Assembly: GCF_000421965.1 (NCBI RefSeq)
Contig: NZ_ATAY01000030.1
Location: forward strand, 62,001-126,000
Direction of reading: 5' to 3'
DNA length: 64,000 nucleotides
Source of the DNA: Ruminiclostridium papyrosolvens C7
Lineage (GTDB): Bacteria > Bacillota > Clostridia > Acetivibrionales > DSM-1351
In this document: in pieces, positions 25,829 to 35,102 of the stretch
Position numbering within the stretch: position 1 is the stretch's first letter
Layout of the letters: the number at the start of each line of letters is the position of its first letter
The notes under the pieces: generated by a model
Databases searched by the model: none
What the model saw: only the letters and a program-made list of their open reading frames with translations
What the model was told of the DNA's origin: nothing
Made by a program: the position numbers and the translations under genes

Positions 25829-28267
25829 ATGAAACCAAAAAATCAGATTGTTATCACAGGTTATGGAATTGTTTCTGCAATGGGTCTTGATAAGGAAGAG
25901 AACAGATTAAATGTTTTTGCAGGTAAACAAGGTATATCAAATTGTGAATTTGAATATAAGGATGGCGTATTTGCATCCCCATCAGGGGTAATAACCCGGG
26001 AGCTTCCTGAACATCCCTTCTATGAAAAGTATGATTTATATCCCGACAGGGCCTCAAATTTGGCGTTAATAGCGGCGGACGAGTGTATTAAGCAGTCAAA
26101 TATAGACTTTAACACTATAAATCCTTTAAGGGTTGGAATTGTTGTAGGTACATCCCTCGGTGGAATGAGAAGTGCTGATGTTTTTCACAAGCAATGGATA
26201 GAACAGGGAATTGACAAAACTGACAGTAATCTGCTAAAGCAATATCCATTACATGCAGTTGCAGATATTCTTGCCAAAGAGTATGGGTTTAATGGTTCAA
26301 AAATAATTATATCTACAGCCTGTTCCTCCGGTGCGAATGCCATTGGCTTAGGCTATGATCTTCTGAAAAGAGGAATGTATGATATAGTTTTGGCCGGTGG
26401 TGTTGACCCTATTTCAAGGTTTTCCTTTGCAGGTTTTACATCCTTGAAAGCAATTGATTCAAAGCCTTGCAGGCCATTCAGCGGAAGTACCGGAATCAAT
26501 CTGGGTGAGGGGGCAGCATTTTTTATACTCGAGTCAGACGAATATGCTCAAAAGAGAAAGGCTTCAGTTATTACTGAGGTTCGGGGATATGGTATTACTG
26601 CCGATGCATATCATCCTACAGCGCCTGATTTAAGTGGAAATGGTGCTTTCAGATCAATGACTGCGGCAAAGGAAAACGGAATTTGTGAAACAGGTGATAT
26701 TACATACATAAACGGACACGGCACCGGTACATTGGCAAACGACAGTGCAGAAAAAAAGGCATGGAGAGCTTTTGTTAAGGAAAATACAGATATTCCTTTG
26801 ATGAGCAATAAAGCAGCATTAGGGCATTGTATGGGTGCGGCAGGAGCTGTTGAAATTGCAATTTCTGTTATGTCAATTGAAAATGATCAAATTCCTCCTA
26901 CCGTCAACTTCAATACTCAAGAAGCTAAAGATATTGATGAGATTAATTTTGTTCCAAACAAGGCCATACCTTGTGAAGTAAATAATGTAATTTCAAATTC
27001 TTATGCCTTTGGAGGTAATAACTGTTCTGTTTTACTTTCAAAATACATTAAAAGAACACCCGTACAAAACAAAGAATGTGATATTGTCATAACCGGAATA
27101 GGCTGTATTGGCAGTGGCGGTGGAACAGCAGAAAAATTATTTAAAACTTTTGAAGACGGCTCAAACTGGATAGAAGAAATTGATGTCCAAAATAGGGATT
27201 TTAATACAAAATATGTAGGAAAAATGCCAGAGGTTGATTATAAAAAGTATATTAAGGGAAGTACATTACGCAGGATGGATACAGTTACTAAAATGGCCAT
27301 GACTAGCGGAAAACAAGCATTAAATAGCAGTGGTCTGAAAGTAACACCACAGAATTGTACACGTATTGGTGTCTTATACGGTACTGGTACAGGGCCTCTT
27401 GAAACAATTGAAAATGTCAGCAGAAAAATGATTACAGGCGGATTAAACAGCATTGACCCCAACAACTTTCCCAATACAGTTTTAAATGCGGCCCCCGGAA
27501 ATTTCTCTATAGCCAATATGCTTAAAGGGCCTACATCAACAATTTCGGCCGGAAGTGTATCCGGGCTTGATGCATTCATATATGCATCTGAATTACTGAA
27601 AAATAATCAAGCAGATGCAGTTATAGTACTGTCTTCCGACGAATGGAATGAAGCATTGCAGATAGGAAATGAAAGATTAGGCTTGCTTACAAAGAACGGA
27701 AAATTACCATTTGATAAGGATGCAAGTGGAATGATTCTTTCACCTGGTTCTACTGCTTTTGTACTGGAAAGAAAAGATTATGCACTCCAAAGAGGAGCTA
27801 AAATACTGGCCCAGGTTTACGGATACTCTATGACATCAGATAACGCAGACTTATGCAGCTTTGAGGCGGAAGGGACCCAGTGGATTGAAGGCGTGGAGCT
27901 GGCCCGTAAAATGGCAGATGATATTCATATTGATTACTATGCTTCTACAGCTTACGGCATTCCGATGGTTGATAGGAAGGAAGCGGAGCTTATGGCAAAA
28001 TCACTTGATGATGATACTATTATCCGTTCAATTCCTCGTTTAATTGGAGCAACATCGGGTTCACTGGGCTCATATGGACTTTTGAGCTGCATATATGCAT
28101 TAGAGAAAAATACTGTTCCAAACCATGGGAATGTTGACGGACTTTCAGAAGAATACGATAGCTTACTGAACCGTACCCAAAATACAGGGACAATTGATTG
28201 TGCTGCAGTGAGTGCAGCATCATTTGGCGGATCTTATACAACTGTTATTATAGGAAAGGTTCCATAG
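25829..28267 (+). CDS. fused ketosynthase/chain-length-factor-like protein (KS-alpha-KS-beta)
   Basis: An 812-residue protein with two tandem beta-ketoacyl synthase domains. Domain 1 (about 5-405) has a full catalytic set: Cys165 in STACSSG, His297 in NGHGTGT, Lys328 and His333 in KAALGH. Domain 2 (about 416-812) starts with a second DIVITGIG strand but lacks all of these: the Cys position reads SAGSVSG (574-579), the first His position reads ASTAYGI, and the second reads GATSGSLG. This is the pattern of a ketosynthase plus chain-length factor, normally two proteins in type II polyketide systems, here in one chain. It would build a chain of defined length on the ACP. GAAAGG lies before ATG 25829. 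Confidence 0.88.
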   Translation: MKPKNQIVITGYGIVSAMGLDKEENRLNVFAGKQGISNCEFEYKDGVFASPSGVITRELPEHPFYEKYDLYPDRASNLALIAADECIKQSNIDFNTINPLRVGIVVGTSLGGMRSADVFHKQWIEQGIDKTDSNLLKQYPLHAVADILAKEYGFNGSKIIISTACSSGANAIGLGYDLLKRGMYDIVLAGGVDPISRFSFAGFTSLKAIDSKPCRPFSGSTGINLGEGAAFFILESDEYAQKRKASVITEVRGYGITADAYHPTAPDLSGNGAFRSMTAAKENGICETGDITYINGHGTGTLANDSAEKKAWRAFVKENTDIPLMSNKAALGHCMGAAGAVEIAISVMSIENDQIPPTVNFNTQEAKDIDEINFVPNKAIPCEVNNVISNSYAFGGNNCSVLLSKYIKRTPVQNKECDIVITGIGCIGSGGGTAEKLFKTFEDGSNWIEEIDVQNRDFNTKYVGKMPEVDYKKYIKGSTLRRMDTVTKMAMTSGKQALNSSGLKVTPQNCTRIGVLYGTGTGPLETIENVSRKMITGGLNSIDPNNFPNTVLNAAPGNFSIANMLKGPTSTISAGSVSGLDAFIYASELLKNNQADAVIVLSSDEWNEALQIGNERLGLLTKNGKLPFDKDASGMILSPGSTAFVLERKDYALQRGAKILAQVYGYSMTSDNADLCSFEAEGTQWIEGVELARKMADDIHIDYYASTAYGIPMVDRKEAELMAKSLDDDTIIRSIPRLIGATSGSLGSYGLLSCIYALEKNTVPNHGNVDGLSEEYDSLLNRTQNTGTIDCAAVSAASFGGSYTTVIIGKVP

Positions 28268-28278
28268 GGGATAATATT

Positions 28279-28968
28279 ATGAAGTATTTTGTTCTTAATG
28301 GTAGTCCGAGAAAAGAACGCAGTATGACTATGAATGTTGTCAGAAGTTTTCTTAACGGGATAGAAGAAGCAGACCCTGAACCACAAATTGATATAGTTCA
28401 TCTTGCAAAATGTAATATTCAGCATTGCAGAAGCTGTTATGCCTGCTGGTCCCATGTATGTGAGGGAGAATGTGTTATCACCAAGAGAAATATAGATGAT
28501 ATGGCACCCCTTATGGATAAGTACCTTGCCGCTGATAAAATAATTATGGCAACACCAATGCATTTTTTTGCCATATCAAGTTATCTGCAGAAGTTCCTTG
28601 AACGCACATTTCCTTTGATAAAGCCGATCTATATACCAGCGGAGCAGGATGATAAATATAAAGATATGTCTACGAAAGATATAGCTGTTATATCAACCTG
28701 TAAGGTTGCCTTTGACGGTGTATGGGACTGCATAGATGCACAAATGCAGTTAATCAGCAGGAAAAGATACCAGAGGATATTTTCTACACAGCCGCTTGCT
28801 GTTAGTAATAAGGATAAGGAACTTACTGAGAATTTCTTGAACACAGTAACTCTGGCAGGAAAAGAATTTGCTTTATGCGGAGAATTTTCAGAAGCTGTCA
28901 GACAAAGCCTTGAGAAAAGCATACAGGCTATGGGTGAACAGATTGATACACGAAATATAGGGTTTTAG
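28279..28968 (+). CDS. iron-sulfur flavoprotein-like oxidoreductase in the biosynthetic operon
   Basis: A 229-residue flavodoxin-fold protein with FMN loop NGSPRKERSMT and the compact cysteine motif C-x2-C-x2-C-x4-C (CRSCYACWSHVC), one more Cys following in CEGEC. It is a paralogue of 18758-19489. The frame is open further upstream inside the ketosynthase gene, but ATG 28279 follows that gene's stop by 11 bases and has AGGGG. A redox step on the growing or finished chain, such as double-bond reduction or electron delivery, is plausible but unproved. Confidence 0.75.
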   Translation: MKYFVLNGSPRKERSMTMNVVRSFLNGIEEADPEPQIDIVHLAKCNIQHCRSCYACWSHVCEGECVITKRNIDDMAPLMDKYLAADKIIMATPMHFFAISSYLQKFLERTFPLIKPIYIPAEQDDKYKDMSTKDIAVISTCKVAFDGVWDCIDAQMQLISRKRYQRIFSTQPLAVSNKDKELTENFLNTVTLAGKEFALCGEFSEAVRQSLEKSIQAMGEQIDTRNIGF

Positions 28969-28977
28969 GGGAAAAAG

Positions 28978-29865
28978 ATGAAAATTTCTATAATCATACC
29001 GTATAGTCAACGCGGGACCCAAATTAAGCTTTGCCTTGAGGGCTTGCAAAAACAAAAGATGCCTTTTGGTGATTTTGAAGTTATTATTGTTGGAGATGCA
29101 AATGATACATTATTAAATCAAGGTGAAATGATAATAAAACATATACCTTTCGATGTAAGTTCCTATGAAAGGTTTCCCTTTGCCATGATGAGAAACGAAG
29201 GTGCAGAAAAGGCAGAAGGCAGTGTATTGGTATTTCTGGATTGCGATATTATTTTATCTTCGGATTTTCTCTCAAATACATGGCTTGAACATAGGGAAGA
29301 GAAAAAGCTTTCTTTTGCTTTGCGAAAAAAGTTGCCGGAAGATTCATGTATAAACTCAATTACTGAGGTCAGGAGATACCGGTGCGACAGAGATGAACGA
29401 GAGGAAGTATGCTCGTTCTTCGGTGGTAATTACGAAAAAATTGAAACTCTTTGGCTCTGGGTTTACAGCCATACGATGTGCATAAATAAGGATGAGTTTT
29501 TTGAGTCGGGGAAATTTTGTGAAAATCTTAAAGGATGGGGCTTGGAAGATTCGGAATTTGCTTACCGTATCATGAAAAAAGGAGTTCCTATTGTGTGCGA
29601 CACTAAAAGCAGGTGTTATCATGTATGGCATCCTGAGAATTTTGACAAAAGCAGAGCAGAAGGATATAAAAAGAATCTTGATATAATCCGCTCAATATAT
29701 AAGGACCCTGTATTAGATGGTTTGGATTTGTGTGCTGGGTGTTTGGAACCGAAATCCATGCTTAAGCTTGTCAGTTATGGAATGTCTCCTCAAGCACTGT
29801 CCCTGTTTTTATATGAAAGCTATGTAAGAGGTTACCAACACAATATTGCTGAATTGGAGGATTAA
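28978..29865 (+). CDS. family 2 glycosyltransferase with galactosyltransferase-like C-terminal motif
   Basis: A 295-residue GT-A fold enzyme. The N terminus SIIIPYSQRG and acidic metal site FLDCDIIL are GT2 hallmarks; KGWGLEDSEFAYR is the Glyco_transf_7C-type acceptor motif seen in chondroitin-like and peptide-associated GT2 enzymes. No membrane segments. Nine bases after the flavoprotein stop and three before the next start, so in the operon. It probably attaches a sugar to the acyl product or extends a glycan on it. Confidence 0.82.
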   Translation: MKISIIIPYSQRGTQIKLCLEGLQKQKMPFGDFEVIIVGDANDTLLNQGEMIIKHIPFDVSSYERFPFAMMRNEGAEKAEGSVLVFLDCDIILSSDFLSNTWLEHREEKKLSFALRKKLPEDSCINSITEVRRYRCDRDEREEVCSFFGGNYEKIETLWLWVYSHTMCINKDEFFESGKFCENLKGWGLEDSEFAYRIMKKGVPIVCDTKSRCYHVWHPENFDKSRAEGYKKNLDIIRSIYKDPVLDGLDLCAGCLEPKSMLKLVSYGMSPQALSLFLYESYVRGYQHNIAELED

Positions 29866-29867
29866 AA

Positions 29868-30299
29868 ATGTCTAAGGAATTTAATAAAAATGAACTGGTT
29901 GAGACAGAAATAAAGGTTAGGTTGGTTGAATGTGACCCTTATGAAATAGCTCATAATTCCAGCTATTTTGTTTGGTTTGAAATGGGCAGATTTGATTATG
30001 CCGAAGCGAACGGGTACAAATTAACAAGTATGGCAGCAGATGAGGAAACGGTTTATATTACACTGCATACGAAATGTAAATACATAAAATCATGTAGATT
30101 CAAAGACGAATTAGTTGTTAAAACCCGTATTACAAAGCCCCCCTTTATATTTGCAAAATATAATTTTGAACAAAAATTGTATAACAAAAATACAGGTGAA
30201 TTGATTGCAAAATGCTGGACTGAAAATGCAGCGGTCAGTAAATCAAAAAAATGCGTGTTGAGAGTTTCAGAAGACAACGCATTAGTAAGCCTAAAATAG
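29868..30299 (+). CDS. second hotdog-fold acyl thioesterase
   Basis: A 143-residue 4HBT-like thioesterase, paralogous to 19821-20252. Active-site stretch is VECDPYEIAHNSSYFVWFEM with the probable catalytic Asp in ECDP. Two different thioesterases in one operon suggest separate release and proofreading tasks, or that one works on a glycosylated or modified thioester. Ribosome site GGAGG overlaps the end of the previous gene. Confidence 0.8.
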   Translation: MSKEFNKNELVETEIKVRLVECDPYEIAHNSSYFVWFEMGRFDYAEANGYKLTSMAADEETVYITLHTKCKYIKSCRFKDELVVKTRITKPPFIFAKYNFEQKLYNKNTGELIAKCWTENAAVSKSKKCVLRVSEDNALVSLK

Positions 30300-30316
30300 A
30301 ATTGGATTGATTATTT

Positions 30317-31579
30317 GTGAAAAGAGTTTTAGTTGCATCAGCAGCATATAATTGGGCAGAGACTCATAGAATGGCTGCTATTGGAAAAGTGTTCTCAAAG
30401 AAGGGTTATGAGGTATACAGTATTGGAAAAGGGTGTTATGAACATTTATTGCAGGAAAATATGATACACCTCAAAATGAAAGCAGACGATATGTGGTACT
30501 CGGAAGACAGAATACATAAGTTAATGCATATGGACGATTATGGAAATGATTACTGTACCGAAGCTGAGCTAAAAACTATAGTATCTGAGGAAATAGAATT
30601 ACTGCAGAGAATTAACCCTGATATAGTGATTACCGGATACCGTACAACAATGTCCCTTTCCTGCAAGTATACAAAAATACCTATAGTATGGGTATTATCA
30701 GCCGTAGTATCACCTATATATTTTAAACTGGGACTTGCAAGCATGCCTGAACGTACACCCTTAGATTATGTTAAAAATATTAAAGATAAAAAAACTCAGT
30801 CGAGGTATTACAGTACACTTGCACTTAAAAATAACGGGACATCGAAAGTGTGGAATAAGGTTGCACAAGAATATGGGTTGAAGACTTTTAAATCCGATTT
30901 GGATATTTTCAACGGGGACTTTAATCTGATGTCAGATATTGCCGAGTTATTTCAGGACTTTAAGGATTTGCCTGAAAACTATAGCTTTTGTGGCCCTTTG
31001 TTTAATTATGAAAAAATATATTTACCGGAGAGTGTAACTAATTATAATGATGTTGGGCGAAAAAAGATCTTCGTTTCAATGGGTTCATCAGGAGAGAAGA
31101 AGATATTTTTAAAACTCTTAGAGCTGTTAAAGGATATAGATGCAGACATTTTTGTCTCAACAACATCAATACTTGCTGAAGAGGAGACAGTGGTTTTTCC
31201 TGATAATTTCTATTTTGCAAAAGCCTTTCCCCACAAAGAAATGGCGGAGAGGGTAAACTTATCAATAATACATGGTGGACAGGGAACAGTTTACACAACT
31301 ATTTTAGCCGGAAAACCATTTATAGGAATTCCTATGTTTAGTGAACAGCAATATAACCTTGAAAATATAGAGAAATTCGGCAGTTGTATTCATTTAAGGG
31401 TCAGCGACTTAAATGCAGAAAATTTTAAGAAAAGCATAGATAAAATTATTTCAGCTAATTCTTATATTGATAATGCTAAGAAATTAAAGGAGCTAGTTGT
31501 ACCTTATTATGAAGATGAAAACAGAAATGCAAGTGTCATAGCTGCTTCAAAAATAGTGGAGTATTTTAATGAAGGGTAA
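30317..31579 (+). CDS. GT-B glycosyltransferase (UGT/MurG-like)
   Basis: A 420-residue GT-B enzyme similar to macrolide and lipid UDP-glycosyltransferases. The nucleotide-sugar site is IIHGGQGTVYTTILAGKP followed by GIPMFSEQQYNLEN, the classical HGGxGT...P...DQ.xN pattern with Glu-Gln in place of Asp-Gln. It starts at GTG 30317 and overlaps the next gene by 11 bases. It probably glycosylates the polyketide or fatty acyl product, a different step from the GT2 enzyme upstream. Confidence 0.82.
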   Translation: MKRVLVASAAYNWAETHRMAAIGKVFSKKGYEVYSIGKGCYEHLLQENMIHLKMKADDMWYSEDRIHKLMHMDDYGNDYCTEAELKTIVSEEIELLQRINPDIVITGYRTTMSLSCKYTKIPIVWVLSAVVSPIYFKLGLASMPERTPLDYVKNIKDKKTQSRYYSTLALKNNGTSKVWNKVAQEYGLKTFKSDLDIFNGDFNLMSDIAELFQDFKDLPENYSFCGPLFNYEKIYLPESVTNYNDVGRKKIFVSMGSSGEKKIFLKLLELLKDIDADIFVSTTSILAEEETVVFPDNFYFAKAFPHKEMAERVNLSIIHGGQGTVYTTILAGKPFIGIPMFSEQQYNLENIEKFGSCIHLRVSDLNAENFKKSIDKIISANSYIDNAKKLKELVVPYYEDENRNASVIAASKIVEYFNEG

Positions 31580-32138
31580 AACAAAAATATATTACATGTC
31601 GTTTAAATCCTTAAATGAAAGTAATTTGGAGCAATTAAAGCAGAATGAAAAAAAGTATATGCAGATTCTTTGTGAGTATGCTTTTAAGGACTATTTAAGG
31701 GATTCCAAGGAGAATGATTTGCAGGACATGCCTACCGGAAGAACAGAGCACATATCCAAAAGCCATTCTAATGGTTATGTTGTCATTGGTATAAGTCCCC
31801 GGCCTATAGGATGTGACATTGAAAAAGTAAGAACGGATTGGACAAGAGAGGACTTGAAAAAACGGATTTGCTTTTATCTTGACTCGGATTCTCAATTGGC
31901 GGTACTTAATTCATCGGATCCGCAAAGAAACGCAATTATCGCTTGGACCAGAAAAGAAAGTTATTTTAAGGTTCACCAAACACGTTGTGTTTCCAAGGAA
32001 TTTGAAATAGCAAGTTTATATGAAACAGTCCATGGTAAACATATGAAATTTGTCAGTATTCAAGTTGATAAAGATATGATTTTAACATGCTATATAGATA
32101 TTAAATCTGATGTAGAATGGATACAGGTATTAGTTTAA
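31569..32138 (+). CDS. Sfp-type 4'-phosphopantetheinyl transferase
   Basis: A 189-residue phosphopantetheinyl transferase. The Mg/CoA motif is IGCDIEKVR (Asp83, Glu85) and the second motif WTRKESYFK (Glu130, Lys134); the upstream ISKSHSNGY corresponds to the usual F-N-x-S-H-S. It would convert the apo-ACP of this cluster to the holo form. It is the last gene of the operon, and its presence makes the pathway self-contained. Confidence 0.88.
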   Translation: MKGKTKIYYMSFKSLNESNLEQLKQNEKKYMQILCEYAFKDYLRDSKENDLQDMPTGRTEHISKSHSNGYVVIGISPRPIGCDIEKVRTDWTREDLKKRICFYLDSDSQLAVLNSSDPQRNAIIAWTRKESYFKVHQTRCVSKEFEIASLYETVHGKHMKFVSIQVDKDMILTCYIDIKSDVEWIQVLV

Positions 32139-32210
32139 ATCAATTAAATAGTCATAATGAAATGGAAAAATATATCGGTTGTAACAATACACAAATTAAT
32201 GCAATCTAAA

Positions 32211-32245
32211 AGGACTGAGTCCGGTGCAAAATCGGATGCAGTCCT
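32211..32245. terminator. hairpin between convergent genes
   Basis: AGGACTG...CAGTCCT outer arms (32211-32245) with an inner GTCCG/CGGAT pairing. It separates the biosynthetic operon from the oppositely oriented arsR-like gene. T-run absent, so termination is only probable. Confidence 0.4.
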
Positions 32246-32281
32246 ATAGAGCATACTGAATAAACGTTTTTGGTTCAGCTA

Positions 32282-32572
32282 CTAGCTGTTTTTAATTTCG
32301 TCTTTTAAAAGGACTTTTACAATGTCGATAATATCCTCATCAATTACACGATAGCAAATTTCAAGCCCCTTTCGCTCTCCGTCAATTATACCTGCCGACT
32401 TTAGTTTTGCAAGGTGCTGTGATACTGTAGACTGGGGAAGGCCAAGACATTCCTGTATTTTGGTTACATTACAGCCACCTTCTATTAACCCTTTTACAAT
32501 ACACAGCCTTTGAGGATGAGCCAGTGCTTTTATTTTATCGGCTTTCTTTTCATAAATTTTTAAATCTATCAA
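32282..32572 (-). CDS. ArsR-family winged-helix repressor
   Basis: A 96-residue ArsR/SmtB repressor. The HTH is CLGLPQSTVSQHLAKLKSAG; wing GERKGLEICYRV. It has four cysteines (24, 34, 42, 73) but not the CxCxxC metal site of ArsR. It is encoded 47 bases downstream of a multidomain sulfur flavoprotein on the same strand, so it probably autoregulates that unit and may sense persulfide or thiol stress, as do other ArsR-type sulfur regulators. The signal is inferred. Confidence 0.85.
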   Translation of the reverse strand: MIDLKIYEKKADKIKALAHPQRLCIVKGLIEGGCNVTKIQECLGLPQSTVSQHLAKLKSAGIIDGERKGLEICYRVIDEDIIDIVKVLLKDEIKNS

Positions 32573-32619
32573 AATTGTAATCCCCCTTTTTAAAACATAG
32601 CCCTGATATAAATTATTCC

Positions 32620-35067
32620 CTAAATAAACAAACTCATATCCGATTCTTCGGCAGAACTCAAGAATGAGGCCACGCCTCCAATAGTAACTCCGTCAATAAG
32701 TTCTTCTTTTTTAATCCCCATTATATCCATTGACATATTGCAGGCTACAAATTCAATTCCGTTATTCTGTGCCTGAGCAACAAGTTCTTCCAATGAATAT
32801 ATGTTCTTTTTATTCATAAGATGACGTATCATTTTTGGTCCCACGCCTGCCATGTTCATTTTGGACAGTGACAATTTACCTGATCCCTTAGGCATCATAA
32901 CACCAAACATTCTTGAAATAAAGTCTTTTTTTATACTGGCGGAATTTTTTTGCTTTCTAAGAATATTCAATCCCCAAAAGGTAAAAAACATTGTAACCTT
33001 TCTTCCCATTGAGGCTGCTCCGTTTGCTATAATAAAAGACGCTATAGCCTTATCAAGGTCGTTACTGAACACAATCATAGATTTATTATTCTTGTTTTTA
33101 TACTGCACTTCCATTGCATTATCCTCTTTTATTCCTTTTTTTATTTTGGCAATAAAGGTTTTGTTTTCGAATTTAACCCCAAGAAGCTCATTACCTGTGG
33201 ATTTACACCAGGTTTTTATATCTTCCTGAAAGGCCGGGTCTGTAGCTTTAACCTCCATAATATCGTTATCATTTAGAGACTTCATTGTGTCGAATACTTT
33301 CATAATTGGGCCGGGACACTGCAGACCACATGCATCAAGTTCAATCACGGAAGAAGGGCTTTCTTCCAAAGAGTGCAACTCCTGCAATTGGTTTTCAAAT
33401 ATACCTTCATTTGTCTGCTTCTCAACAGCCATTCTGTATGTTTTGAGACCTCCGCTAAGATTTCTGGCATCGAAACCCTTTTGAGTGAGTATTCTTGCTG
33501 CAAGATAGCCTCTTAAACCCACCTGGCAGAATATAAATATAGTTTTGTCCTTCGGGAGTTCGTGGAGTCTGCTCCGCAGTTCATCCAGAGGAATGTTAAC
33601 TGCACCATTTATAGTTCCAAGCTGGAATTCCTCACGTTCCCGGACATCCAACAATACCCCGTTATCTTTATTTATGCTGTCAACTTCATTCCAATGAAAA
33701 ATACTGCAATTATTTTTTAGTATGTTTGAAGCCGTGAAGCCTGCAACATTCACAGGGTCCTTTGCCGATGAAAACGGCGGGGCATAGGCTAATTCAAGCT
33801 TTTCAAGATCGTATACAGTCATTCCGGCTCTTATGGCTGTTGAGAGAATATCAATTCTTTTGTCTACGCCGTCATATCCTACAATCTGCGCTCCCAGAAG
33901 TTTTCCGTTGGTTTTTTCAAAAACAACCTTAATGGACATGGGGATACCTCCCGGGTAATAGCTTGCATGTGAGGCTGAATGAGTGAAAGATTTTTCATAT
34001 TCAATATTGTTTCTTTGCAGCAAGCGCTCACTGTTACCGGTAATGGCAACTGCCAAATCAAAAACTTTTACAATAGAGGTTCCCTGAGTACCTTCGTATT
34101 TCTCATTACCTCCGCAGATATTATCGGCAGCAATTCGTCCTTGTTTGTTTGCAGGCCCTGCCAGAGGAATAAGAGCAGGATTTTGGCTTATAAAATCTTT
34201 TACCTGTACAGCGTCTCCCACAGCATAAATGTCAGGGTCAGAAGTCTGAAGATACTCATTGACACTGATTCCACCCGAGCTTCCGATTGTAAGTTTTGCA
34301 TCTGCTGCCAAACGTACATCGGGGCGGACACCAATACCCATTATGACCATATCGGCTTTAATCAACTTGCCGCTTGCCAGCTTAACATTTATATGGGTTC
34401 CGTTGTCATCAAAGGCTGATACTGCGTCCTTTAATATAAGTTCAACGTTTTTCATTCTCAGGTGGTTATGGACAATAGCTGCCATGTCATAATCCATAGG
34501 CCCGATAACATGGTCTGACAGCTCAACAACTGAAACGTTAATTCCCCTCATATGGAGATTCTCTGCCATTTCAAGACCTATAAAGCCTGCACCTACAACC
34601 ACAGCTCTGCGAGGATTCATTTTATCCACATAGTCCTTGATACTGTATGTATCAGGAATATTTCTTAAAGTAAAAATCCTTGAGGAATTAATTCCGGGAA
34701 GCTGCGGTCTGATAGGCTCTGCACCGGGAGATAACACAAGTTTGTCATAGGACTCTGTATATGTGCTATTTCCAGAAAGGTCTTTAATTTCAACTATTTT
34801 CTTTAAAGGGTCTATTCTCAGAACTTCGCTATTAACTCTTACATCTATTCCAAAACGTTGCTTCATTTTTTCGGGGGTGACTACAATAAGATTCTCTTTT
34901 TGGGTTATTACTTCACCAACATAATAAGGAAGGCCGCAGTTAGCAAAAGATATATGCTGCCCCTTCTCAAACAGAATGATTTCTGCATTTTCATCAAGTC
35001 TTCTAAGTCTTGCGGCAGCACTTGCACCTCCTGCAACTCCACCTACTATTATCACTTTTAAGCTCAT
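32620..35067 (-). CDS. CoA-disulfide-reductase-like flavoprotein fused to rhodanese, TusA and DsrE domains
   Basis: An 815-residue four-part protein. Residues 1-445 are a FAD/NAD(P)H disulfide reductase (GGVAGGASAAARLRR; active Cys44 in FANCGLPYYVGE). Residues 455-550 are a rhodanese with Cys514 in FCQVGLRG. Residues 575-645 are a TusA domain with Cys584 in LQCPGPIM. Residues 662-815 are a DsrE-like domain with Cys776 in FVACNMSMDIMG. Together they could pass sulfane sulfur through Cys relays and reduce persulfides or polysulfides in the cytoplasm. A strong promoter lies upstream, and the ArsR gene follows. The domain order is clear; the reaction is inferred from relatives. Confidence 0.9.
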   Translation of the reverse strand: MSLKVIIVGGVAGGASAAARLRRLDENAEIILFEKGQHISFANCGLPYYVGEVITQKENLIVVTPEKMKQRFGIDVRVNSEVLRIDPLKKIVEIKDLSGNSTYTESYDKLVLSPGAEPIRPQLPGINSSRIFTLRNIPDTYSIKDYVDKMNPRRAVVVGAGFIGLEMAENLHMRGINVSVVELSDHVIGPMDYDMAAIVHNHLRMKNVELILKDAVSAFDDNGTHINVKLASGKLIKADMVIMGIGVRPDVRLAADAKLTIGSSGGISVNEYLQTSDPDIYAVGDAVQVKDFISQNPALIPLAGPANKQGRIAADNICGGNEKYEGTQGTSIVKVFDLAVAITGNSERLLQRNNIEYEKSFTHSASHASYYPGGIPMSIKVVFEKTNGKLLGAQIVGYDGVDKRIDILSTAIRAGMTVYDLEKLELAYAPPFSSAKDPVNVAGFTASNILKNNCSIFHWNEVDSINKDNGVLLDVREREEFQLGTINGAVNIPLDELRSRLHELPKDKTIFIFCQVGLRGYLAARILTQKGFDARNLSGGLKTYRMAVEKQTNEGIFENQLQELHSLEESPSSVIELDACGLQCPGPIMKVFDTMKSLNDNDIMEVKATDPAFQEDIKTWCKSTGNELLGVKFENKTFIAKIKKGIKEDNAMEVQYKNKNNKSMIVFSNDLDKAIASFIIANGAASMGRKVTMFFTFWGLNILRKQKNSASIKKDFISRMFGVMMPKGSGKLSLSKMNMAGVGPKMIRHLMNKKNIYSLEELVAQAQNNGIEFVACNMSMDIMGIKKEELIDGVTIGGVASFLSSAEESDMSLFI

Positions 35068-35102
35068 ATATTAAGACCTCCAATAATATTTATATATCAT
35101 TA

